DNA of 64,000 nucleotides from Motiliproteus sp. MSK22-1 (GTDB taxonomy: Bacteria > Pseudomonadota > Gammaproteobacteria > Pseudomonadales > Balneatricaceae): positions 434,001-498,000 of the forward strand of contig NZ_MIEQ01000096.1 in NCBI RefSeq assembly GCF_001968815.1, given 5' to 3'. The notes under the pieces were generated by a model, which saw nothing but the letters and a program-made list of their open reading frames with translations, was not told where the DNA came from and made no database searches. How positions within the stretch are numbered: position 1 is the stretch's first letter; every line of letters starts with the position of its first letter. Of this stretch, positions 56,621 through 64,000 are shown piece after piece. The position numbers were made by a program, and so were the translations under genes.

Positions 56621-58024
56621 TTATTCGGGTATCACGCGAACCTGGACGGCATCCACACCGGAACCCGCAATAATGTCTGAAATGACAACCACCTGATCTC
56701 CAGTAATAAAGGCTGCTTTTTCCTTAAGTGTTTCAAATGCAATTGCCAGCGTTTTTTCCGGATCCTGACTGAACTCAGTACGGAACGGGTAAACGCTGCG
56801 GTTAAGCAATAATTGCCTCCGGGTACGAGGGTCATTAGTAAAGGCATAAATGGGGGGCTTGTGAGGCTGGCAGTTAGTTACCAGATTGGCCATATACCCC
56901 CGGCGGGTAATGACAACGATTCCTTTGACACCAATGGATTCTGCCAGGTCAACCGTTGCTGCGGCAAGATGTTGCTTTTCATCTTTTTTGATGAGTCCTT
57001 TGGAAAACTCCAGACCGACCTCTTTTTCTGATGCCTGTGCTATTTTGTCCAGTATTTCGACACATTTGACCGGATATTTACCGACGGTTGTTTCTCCGGA
57101 GAGCATTACCGCATCTGTGCCCTCATAGATGGCGTTGGCCACATCAGTCACTTCTGCCCGAGTGGGGATGGGGTTCTCGATCATCGATTCCAGAAGATGG
57201 GTCGCGACGATAACCCGCTTACCGTGTTCGGCGCACAATCTCACCATCTTCCGCTGCACATTGGGGAGAAGTTCCACATTGATTTCAACGCCCAAATCAC
57301 CTCTGGCGACCATTATTCCATCTGCTTCATCGATAATCTCTTCGAGATTGAGGACGCCTTCCTGATCTTCGATTTTGGCAATAATTTTTATTTTGTTGGC
57401 TTTCTCACCCAGGAAGTCGCGCAGTTCCCTGATGTCTTCAGCTTTGCGGACAAAGGACAGGGCAATAAAGTCCAGTTCCTGCTCCATCGCAAAGAGGATA
57501 TCGCTACGGTCTTTTTCGGTAATGGCAGGGAGATTAACCCGGATTCCGGGAAGGTTGACATGGCGCTTGCTTTTTAACACGCCACCATCAATCACTCGGC
57601 AACGAAGAGTGCGTTCTCGCTTCTCCAGTACTTCGAGATTAATCAGGCCATTATCAACGGTAATTTTGTCGCCGGTTTCAACACTGCCGACCAAGTCATC
57701 ATAGTTGACATGAATTGAGGTCTCTTCGACATTCTCACTCCCTCTGACAGTGACTGTAATCTCCGAGCCTTCATGCAAGTCCAGTTCATTTGCAATATCT
57801 CCAGTACGGATTTCCGGCCCCTGAGTATCCAATAAAACCGGGATCGGATACTTTACTTTTTTATTCAGTGTACGTATGGAGCGAATAACTTTAGCGTGGG
57901 ATTCGTGGTCGCCGTGGGACATATTCAGGCGCACCACATTCATACCCGCATTGTAGAGCTTTTCCAGCATTTCAAGAGATTCACTGGCGGGACCTATGGT
58001 GCAGATAATCTTGGTTTTTCTCAT
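56621..58024 (-). CDS. pyk: Pyruvate kinase, second isozyme
   Basis: The 467-residue enzyme is clearly a different subfamily from the copy at 5817-7265: MRKTKIICTIGPASESLEML start, NMSHGDHESH, LDTQGPEIRTGD, KIEDQEGVLNLEEI and [14 protein letters not shown], then ATHLLESMIENPIPTRAEV. ADP and PEP sites are intact. It resembles PykF-type enzymes, which are often activated by fructose-1,6-bisphosphate. It is not in the gap run and has no HexR-like site upstream, so the two isozymes are probably regulated differently. Confidence 0.95.
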   Translation of the reverse strand: MRKTKIICTIGPASESLEMLEKLYNAGMNVVRLNMSHGDHESHAKVIRSIRTLNKKVKYPIPVLLDTQGPEIRTGDIANELDLHEGSEITVTVRGSENVEETSIHVNYDDLVGSVETGDKITVDNGLINLEVLEKRERTLRCRVIDGGVLKSKRHVNLPGIRVNLPAITEKDRSDILFAMEQELDFIALSFVRKAEDIRELRDFLGEKANKIKIIAKIEDQEGVLNLEEIIDEADGIMVARGDLGVEINVELLPNVQRKMVRLCAEHGKRVIVATHLLESMIENPIPTRAEVTDVANAIYEGTDAVMLSGETTVGKYPVKCVEILDKIAQASEKEVGLEFSKGLIKKDEKQHLAAATVDLAESIGVKGIVVITRRGYMANLVTNCQPHKPPIYAFTNDPRTRRQLLLNRSVYPFRTEFSQDPEKTLAIAFETLKEKAAFITGDQVVVISDIIAGSGVDAVQVRVIPE

Positions 58025-58221
58025 GGAAATAGCGCGAGTCCGGTCAGAAATAATAAACGGGAATTAGCTTACGCTCTTATGTATCTTCCGGCAACGGATA
58101 AGCGCAACAAAAAAGACAGGTTCGGAAGACCGGTTGTCATCTCGTACTGATACCCTGAGGAATGTAAATTGCCCCGCTGACAAGAGGTTTATCCCTCACA
58201 GAGTTTTATCCCTCACAACGG

Positions 58222-58968
58222 CTACCAGTTTTTGATTTCGAATCCGACAGCAACACCGTTCTCATTATAGGCGAGTTTGGCTGTCTGATATTTTTCCTGC
58301 TGAACAATTTCTTTCAGTTTACCCAATGTGCTGAAAGGGACACTGACTAACATTGAATTGACCATCCAGTCGGGAAGATGTCCTCCGGGTTCGACGTGCT
58401 GCTGCCAGATGACTCTGGTGGTCATGTTGTTTATCGGTTCAAGACGGTAGGTGCCTTGAGAATGGCGTATACGAATGTTAGATGAGCGGTTGATCGGTTC
58501 ACAGGTTGCCAGTGTATTGTTAAGGCAAAAATCAGGAGTTGCGTTAAGTTTTATGGTTATTGCCCGGGTTTTGGGGTTTTGGCTGACTCGGGCATGGTGA
58601 ATAACGTCCCTGTTTTGTGCGGGGAATGGGAAGTCGCTGATTTGGTAAACGTAACGCTCGGTATAGCCCCGTGTCTCGATAATCGCAGGGTCTTTGCATT
58701 GGTGGACCCAAAGAGGGCAGGCCTTGATATCATTTAAAACACCCGACAGGCTATCGAGAGTACTGTTTATTTCGATGATACCCTTAAACTCGCGAATACT
58801 GGAACCAGGAACCTCTCTGGTAAAAACCTGTATTCCATCCTGATCTTTTGCTTTCTGCCATTCTGTATTAACAGTGTCTTCCTGCCCCAAGGACTGGCTG
58901 GAGTGTAGAACTGCCAACAACCCAACCAGCAATTCCATCAACGTAGTATTCATGTGTTGTATCTTCAT
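58222..58968 (-). CDS. START-domain lipid-binding-like secreted protein
   Basis: A 248-residue protein with a signal peptide (hydrophobic LMELLVGLLAVLHS, likely cut near GQEDTV) and a START domain over residues about 35-240, with GSSIREFKGIIEINSTLDSL, YVYQISDFPFPAQNRDVIHH and WQQHVEPGGHLPDWMVNSML. START domains bind hydrophobic ligands such as lipids; ligand and role in bacteria are unknown. It is divergent from nothing nearby and alone in its transcript. Confidence 0.88.
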   Translation of the reverse strand: MKIQHMNTTLMELLVGLLAVLHSSQSLGQEDTVNTEWQKAKDQDGIQVFTREVPGSSIREFKGIIEINSTLDSLSGVLNDIKACPLWVHQCKDPAIIETRGYTERYVYQISDFPFPAQNRDVIHHARVSQNPKTRAITIKLNATPDFCLNNTLATCEPINRSSNIRIRHSQGTYRLEPINNMTTRVIWQQHVEPGGHLPDWMVNSMLVSVPFSTLGKLKEIVQQEKYQTAKLAYNENGVAVGFEIKNW

Positions 58969-59041
58969 ATCAAAATATGTAGTTGATAATGAAGGCTAAA
59001 GCAACTGATGACGAAAATATCCATGATTCAGATGCTGAAGA

Positions 59042-60826
59042 TCAATGGCTGTGCTCAGTTTCCTCCACAAGGCGGGCTTGTTGCTGTAATTGGTACATGG
59101 AACGGTAGAGGCTGTCTGGGGTTGCCATCAGTTGATGGTGGCTGCCACTTTCGATTATTTCTCCGTGAGACAATACCAGTATTCGATCGGCATTTCTGAT
59201 GGTGGACAGTCGGTGGGCTACGACAATCATGGTAACGGTACCGTGCAGGTCATCTAATGCTCGTTGTACTACCTGTTCTGTTTCACTGTCTACACTGGCA
59301 GTTGCCTCATCGAGCAACAGAATTTTTGGTGATGTAGCCAGAGCCCGGGCAATGACCAGTTGTTGCCTTTGACCCGTTGACAGTCGTACCCCTCGTTCCC
59401 CCAGCATTGTCTGGTAGCCTTCAGGCATTGTCTTGATCACATCATGAAGGTGTGCTTTTTGGGCAGCCTGTTCTATTTCTGATTGCTTAAGGCCCCGGCC
59501 CATGTCGATATTGTCATAGATGGTTGCTGCCAGAATGAACGGTTCCTGAGGAATCAATCCAATGCCGGACCGCAACGATTGATGGCTGTATTGAGTTAAC
59601 TTCTGATTATCAATCAGGATTTGTCCTGTTGAAGGCTGATAGAAGTTTAACAGCAGATTGAGCAGTGTGCTTTTGCCACTGCCCGTGTGCCCCACGACGG
59701 CATAAAGATTACCCGGAGGGATATCAATATCCAATTGTCTTAAGACTGTTTTTCCGGGCTGGTAGTGAAAATTAATATCTTTGAATAGCAGATGGCCGTT
59801 ATCTATTTCATTTATCACACCCAGGGGTTGCTCTTCGGTTTCTTCAATGAGTTGATAGACCCGATTTCCAGCAACCATCGCCTGCTGATAGAGATTGAAG
59901 CGTTGAGTTATTTCCGCCAGCGGTTCGGTGAAACGGCCCAGGTAGCTTAAAAACGCATAGAGTACTCCAATCTCGGCAACACCCTCGACAACCTGCTGAC
60001 CAAATCCCCAGATGATACCCAGTAGGGCCAGTATACTGAGCAGATCAATAGCGGGTCTGAGAAGGGCCGCACTGGCCTTGATGGATCGCATTCTGGCCTG
60101 ATAATAGCTGTTGTTTAGATCTGAGAACTGCTTAATGAACTTCTGTTGCTGATTGCTTTCCTGAATCACCGACATACCTGAAATGGATTCGCTGATGTTG
60201 GCATTAATTTCAGAGCGCAGTTCGCGGGTTTTTGCAACGGCCGCTCCGCTGAGCTTCTGGTAAAGAAAAATAACACTGATGACTGCTGGAATGAGCAGCA
60301 GGGCAAAGAACATCAGTTGAATATTCAGGATGCCCATGGCCACGATAATACCGAACAGTAGTATGGTGTTGGTGAGGACAACCGACAAAAACTGCACATA
60401 GAGGTCTTTTATGGCTTCAGTGTCGTTAGTTATTCTGCTGACGAGCTGCCCCGTCATCGCATGATCAAAAAAACGCATCGGCAACTTCAGAATGTGACTG
60501 AATGCACGCTTACGAATATCGAGTACTGCTGCTAATGCCATGTCGGTAAATCGCAAGGTTTGTTGATAGCGAAGCCAAGCCGCTGATAGTTGGCTGATCA
60601 GATAAAAAATCAACAACAATGCCAAAGACGGAATATGGTAATTTGATTGCAACAGATAGTCGTCAATATATATTTTTGCCAGAATCGGACCGGTAACATC
60701 AGCAGCGGTTGCCAATAGAAGCAGGAGCAATGCCTTAGCCAATAAAGGCTTGTCTCGATAAACATAGTTCATCAGCAAACTGAAGGTATTGCCCTGATGT
60801 GAACTGCCGGGACCCTTTTGTTTCAT
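59042..60826 (-). CDS. mdlB: MdlB-like ABC half-transporter
   Basis: The 594-residue half-transporter has six membrane helices (about 1-310) and one nucleotide-binding domain with Walker A GHTGSGKST, signature LSTGQRQQ and Walker B ILLLDEATASVD. The catalytic Glu is present, but the signature has Thr in place of the second Gly. It should pair with MdlA, whose gene overlaps it by four bases (ATGA); the ATG at 60826 (GGAAGAAAC upstream) is chosen over one at 60865. A heterodimeric multidrug-type exporter; substrate unknown. Confidence 0.9.
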   Translation of the reverse strand: MKQKGPGSSHQGNTFSLLMNYVYRDKPLLAKALLLLLLATAADVTGPILAKIYIDDYLLQSNYHIPSLALLLIFYLISQLSAAWLRYQQTLRFTDMALAAVLDIRKRAFSHILKLPMRFFDHAMTGQLVSRITNDTEAIKDLYVQFLSVVLTNTILLFGIIVAMGILNIQLMFFALLLIPAVISVIFLYQKLSGAAVAKTRELRSEINANISESISGMSVIQESNQQQKFIKQFSDLNNSYYQARMRSIKASAALLRPAIDLLSILALLGIIWGFGQQVVEGVAEIGVLYAFLSYLGRFTEPLAEITQRFNLYQQAMVAGNRVYQLIEETEEQPLGVINEIDNGHLLFKDINFHYQPGKTVLRQLDIDIPPGNLYAVVGHTGSGKSTLLNLLLNFYQPSTGQILIDNQKLTQYSHQSLRSGIGLIPQEPFILAATIYDNIDMGRGLKQSEIEQAAQKAHLHDVIKTMPEGYQTMLGERGVRLSTGQRQQLVIARALATSPKILLLDEATASVDSETEQVVQRALDDLHGTVTMIVVAHRLSTIRNADRILVLSHGEIIESGSHHQLMATPDSLYRSMYQLQQQARLVEETEHSH

Positions 60827-62571
60827 GTTTCTTCCAGCCGTGCTTCCATTCGTTGATAGGTCCACATACGAGAATACCAGCCATCCTGTGTTATCAGTTG
60901 ATCGTGATTGCCTTGCTGTTGCAAACAGCCATGAGTAAGAACCAGAGTTTCATCCGCATGTTCTACTGCAGATAATCGATGGCTGATAATAATGCTGCTT
61001 TGCTCATTTCTGCTGTCTTTCAAATGGGTGATTATCTGTTGTTCGGTATGAACATCCACCGCTGATAATGCATCGTCAAGAATCAGAACAGGGGCCTTGG
61101 AGAGCAGGGCGCGAGCGATACAGATTCGTTGTCGTTGTCCACCAGATAGTGTCACGCCCCGTTCACCGACCTGAGTCTGGTACGCCTCTGGAAAGCTCAG
61201 AATGTCCTGGTGTATGCAAGCGATTTTCGCTACTGCTTCTATTTCATCCTGGGATGCTGAGGGGCTTGTTAAGGCTATATTTTCGGCGATGCTGATGCTG
61301 AATAGAAACGAATCCTGAGGCACATAAGCATATTGATCACGTAGTGCTTTAAGGCTGTACTGACTTAGGGCGAGGCCATCCATCAGTATCATATCCGGCT
61401 CTGATTGCCATTGACGCATCAGTAGTTGGATCAATGTGGTTTTGCCCGATCCTGTCGGACCGACAATTGCCAGTACCTTTCCCGCAGGAAGATCAAAGCT
61501 AAGTTGGTTGAGCGTTGCTGTATGGCTGTTTGGGTAAGAAAATGTCAAATTCCGGACTCGTAGCTCAGCTCCGGTCGGAGTCAGTACCGCCTTATCATTA
61601 ATGGTATCAGCGGTCTTTAATAGTTGGTCGACACGTTTGAATGCAGCGCTTCCTCTTTCAACAATGTTCAGTAGCCAGCCAAAAGCAAACATCGGCCAGA
61701 TAAGCTGCCCGAGGTACATGGTGAAGCTGGCGAGCTGGCCAATGCTAAGTTGCTGTTGCCAGATAAGCCATGTGCCATAGGACATAGTGAATAGCAGGGC
61801 TGTTGACAGGCAAACATGAATGACTGGATCGTAACAGGCTTCTGCCTGGGCTACTCGATAGTTGCTGTCGGCTGCCTGTTCAGAAATACTGGAGAATGCT
61901 TGGCTTTCGATTTCCTCCCGCCCCATTGCTTTAACCAGTCGAATTCCACTGAGAGCCTCTTGTGTTTTTTGATTGAGGCGTGAGAAGCAGTCCAGAGCCT
62001 GTTGGAAGTGTTGGTGGACCGAGCGGGATATGCGGTGAAAGGCCCAAGCCATCACTGGGAACGGCATTAAAGCTACCAGTGTTAATCGCCAGTCGATAAC
62101 AGCAAACATGATGATCAGTACCAGTATAAAAGTAAGCAGTCCATCAAAGCCTGACAGAACTCCTTCTCCAGCAGCTAATTCTATGGCATCTACGTCGTTT
62201 GTCGCTCTAGCCATAAGGTCGCCGGTGCTGTTGATGCTATAAAAAGCCTGACCTTGCTTACAGAGTCGCTGGTAGAAGCGGGCACGTAAAATACTGCCTA
62301 AACGGTATGAAGTTCCGAACAGAATCAGTCGCCAGCCATAACGGAGAGCATATACGCCAATACCCAGCACAAAGAGTGCTAACAGATAGGGTCTGATATC
62401 AGTTTCAGCCGTGGTGGTTTCAGTGGCAGTGATCAATTCGTCAATAGCCAGACCAATTAAATAGGGAACTGCCAGATTGAGCATTGCTACGCCAGCTAAC
62501 ATCAGCAGAGCGACGAGGTAAGTCCGCCAGTGTTCTCGAAAGAACCAGGATAAGTTGTTAAATAGTGTCAT
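60823..62571 (-). CDS. mdlA: MdlA-like ABC half-transporter
   Basis: The 582 residues include six membrane helices and one nucleotide-binding domain: Walker A GPTGSGKTT, canonical signature LSGGQRQR and Walker B VLILDDALSAVD. The residue after the Walker B aspartate is Asp rather than the catalytic Glu, marking it as the degenerate half of a heterodimer. Together with MdlB it forms one consensus and one degenerate ATP site, as in other heterodimeric exporters. The stop overlaps the mdlB start, so the subunits are co-translated. Confidence 0.9.
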   Translation of the reverse strand: MTLFNNLSWFFREHWRTYLVALLMLAGVAMLNLAVPYLIGLAIDELITATETTTAETDIRPYLLALFVLGIGVYALRYGWRLILFGTSYRLGSILRARFYQRLCKQGQAFYSINSTGDLMARATNDVDAIELAAGEGVLSGFDGLLTFILVLIIMFAVIDWRLTLVALMPFPVMAWAFHRISRSVHQHFQQALDCFSRLNQKTQEALSGIRLVKAMGREEIESQAFSSISEQAADSNYRVAQAEACYDPVIHVCLSTALLFTMSYGTWLIWQQQLSIGQLASFTMYLGQLIWPMFAFGWLLNIVERGSAAFKRVDQLLKTADTINDKAVLTPTGAELRVRNLTFSYPNSHTATLNQLSFDLPAGKVLAIVGPTGSGKTTLIQLLMRQWQSEPDMILMDGLALSQYSLKALRDQYAYVPQDSFLFSISIAENIALTSPSASQDEIEAVAKIACIHQDILSFPEAYQTQVGERGVTLSGGQRQRICIARALLSKAPVLILDDALSAVDVHTEQQIITHLKDSRNEQSSIIISHRLSAVEHADETLVLTHGCLQQQGNHDQLITQDGWYSRMWTYQRMEARLEET

Positions 62572-62633
62572 ATAAGTCCGTCAATCTTCCCTGACAGGCG
62601 TGGACGAATTACTCAGGGAACACATAGTGTAGC

Positions 62634-63716
62634 TTATTCGGTGCTTGTTGATAGTTGATGTTTACGGATAAGTCCTCTTAGCTGGTGATAGCTAAGTCCC
62701 AGTCGTTCAGCCGCTTTTCGCTGATTATATTTACACTCCTTAAGCGTTTGGTTAAGGAGTCTGGTTTCAAACTGGCTGACCTGAGTTTTAAAATCGACCA
62801 TTCTTTCTCTGGCAGCTGAAGGGGGGGAGGGCTCTGTTGTTTTGTCATGACCGGTTGCAGAGAGTAAATCTATGTTATTGTCTTCTTTGTCGTTTTGATG
62901 TGGGTTTTCTGCTGACTTGATGGATGCCCAAGGGCTTGTCAGTGGATCAAGTATAACGGTGCGCAGGGGCGCCTCTTCGTCAGCGCTACGGTAAACACTG
63001 CGTTCGACAGCATTTTTTAACTCACGAATGTTTCCGGGCCAGGGGTGGCTTTGCAGTTGTTCAACGGCGGTTTCATCGAATCCGGGGAAAAAAGGTCTTC
63101 CTAACTCGCGACTCATGCTGATGGCAAAGTGTTCAGCTAACAAGATGATATCTTCTTGCCTGAATCTTAATGGTGGCAGGTGAATAACGTCAAAGGCCAG
63201 ACGATCAAGTAAGTCAGATCTGAACAGATTCCGTTCTGCCAGCTCTTGTAAATCCTGATTAGTGGCGGCTATCAGGCGCACGTCGGTATTTATACGCTGG
63301 TGCCCTCCCAGACGCTCAAACTCACCGTATTCGATCACTCTTAAAAGCTTTTCCTGAACTCTTAATGACGATGTAGCAAGTTCATCAAGGAACAGAGTGC
63401 CGTCATCAGCTCGCTCAAAACGTCCTTTGTGAGCACGACTGGCGCCCGTGAAAGCTCCTGATTCATGACCGAAAAGTTCAGACTCCAGAAGGTTCTCATT
63501 CATACTGGCGCAGTTAAGCTTGATAAAGGATTGATCCCATCGTCCGGAAAGGTAATGGATTCGATCTGCGATTAATTCCTTTCCTGTTCCCCGCTCGCCA
63601 ACTATTAATACGGGTTTGTCCAAAGGGGCAATTCTGGAAACATGATCAAGCGTTTCCAGTAATGCTGAGGAGTGCCCGATTAAGGACTGTTTGGATATCT
63701 GCTGATTGATGTTCAT
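62634..63716 (-). CDS. pspF: Sigma-54 enhancer-binding activator PspF
   Basis: The 360 residues contain an AAA+ domain starting near residue 12 (Walker A GERGTGKE, ESGAFTGASRAHKG with the sigma-54-contacting GAFTGA, Walker B LFLDELAT) and a C-terminal Fis-type helix-turn-helix (TLKECKYNQRKAAERLGLSYHQLRGLIRKH). There is no N-terminal regulatory domain, which is the PspF layout; PspA normally inhibits it directly. It is divergent from a sigma-54 promoter at 63862-63877 that should drive the psp operon beyond the window. Linker 250-305 is longer than usual. Confidence 0.92.
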   Translation of the reverse strand: MNINQQISKQSLIGHSSALLETLDHVSRIAPLDKPVLIVGERGTGKELIADRIHYLSGRWDQSFIKLNCASMNENLLESELFGHESGAFTGASRAHKGRFERADDGTLFLDELATSSLRVQEKLLRVIEYGEFERLGGHQRINTDVRLIAATNQDLQELAERNLFRSDLLDRLAFDVIHLPPLRFRQEDIILLAEHFAISMSRELGRPFFPGFDETAVEQLQSHPWPGNIRELKNAVERSVYRSADEEAPLRTVILDPLTSPWASIKSAENPHQNDKEDNNIDLLSATGHDKTTEPSPPSAARERMVDFKTQVSQFETRLLNQTLKECKYNQRKAAERLGLSYHQLRGLIRKHQLSTSTE

Positions 63717-63861
63717 GTGGCCAAATAAACCATATTTTGATCAAAAATGCTAACGATAGGCTTATTGTGCCTGCGTGTTTTTAATTCAAGAAGCATTGGA
63801 AGAATTGTTAAATATAAAAAACCTGTTATATGACAATAACATACGTTTATTTTTTATAACC

Positions 63862-63877
63862 TGGCACGAAACGCGCT
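63862..63877 (+). promoter_or_regulatory. Sigma-54 promoter, probably for the psp operon
   Basis: TGGCACGAAACGCGCT has the -24 GG and -12 GC of the sigma-54 consensus with the required ten bases between them; the -12 element is GCGC rather than TTGC. It points out of the right edge and faces away from pspF. AT-rich upstream sequence (63795-63850) could host IHF and PspF sites. The predicted transcript start is near 63889, and no start codon of pspA is visible before 64000. Confidence 0.72.
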
Positions 63878-64000
63878 ATGTATTGGTATAAGTAAAAAGA
63901 GCTGATAACAAAAAGCTTGGTAAATGAAGAAATAAGAGGCTATCGAGAATTTTTAGATGCAGAACCGTGCAGAGATCAGCATCAACAAATCATTTTAACT

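Overview
The window looks like chromosomal DNA of a mid-GC, free-living gammaproteobacterium. Supporting genes are a HexR-type regulator beside gap, a FabV-type enoyl-ACP reductase, a PspF enhancer-binding protein, MdlAB-type ABC half-transporters and an fpr/finR-like divergent pair. An Oceanospirillales- or Pseudomonadales-like host fits, but I cannot name the genus. I see no rRNA, tRNA, insertion sequence, prophage or CRISPR array.

Layout. 1-10.9 kb holds a minus-strand run of lower-glycolysis genes: gap, a pyruvate kinase, a 74-residue ORF, eno, mgsA and gpmI, then a Gfo/Idh oxidoreductase. The HexR-like regulator is divergent from gap, and the shared intergenic region contains palindromes close to the HexR consensus. 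9.6-25.1 kb is housekeeping and accessory: an MFS exporter, LysR regulators, fpr with its divergent LysR gene, an NfeD/slipin pair, a rhomboid protease, rhlE, two exporters, dapA and a CDF transporter. 25.4-32.1 kb carries cytochrome b561 and a complete tripartite RND efflux operon. 33-36.3 kb has an SDR, a CvfB-like S1 protein and a norEF-like pair behind an FNR/DNR-type site.

36.4-41.0 kb is the most notable locus, a bufferin-type RiPP cluster. On the minus strand in order it has an ECF sigma factor, its membrane anti-sigma factor, two near-identical DUF2282 precursor genes each with a signal peptide and four cysteines, a DUF692/MNIO maturase (bufB), a DUF2063 partner (bufC) and a DoxX membrane protein. 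By family knowledge this should make a periplasmic, post-translationally modified copper-binding peptide; the duplicated precursor and a GC-rich hairpin between precursor and maturase genes stand out.

41.2-64 kb contains an exo/endonuclease-family protein, three c-di-GMP proteins (HD-GYP, GGDEF and REC-GGDEF-EAL-REC), three cobalamin assembly genes (cobC, cbiB, cobQ), fabV, a HutG-like ureohydrolase, thpR, a YgjP-like metallopeptidase, a second pyruvate kinase, a START protein, mdlAB and pspF. A sigma-54 promoter at the right edge points out of the window and probably drives the psp operon.

Unexplained non-coding structure includes an eight-copy 16-bp tandem repeat upstream of the EamA transporter (21664-21791) and a small transcription unit upstream of dapA that holds only a 25-codon ORF and a strong terminator.
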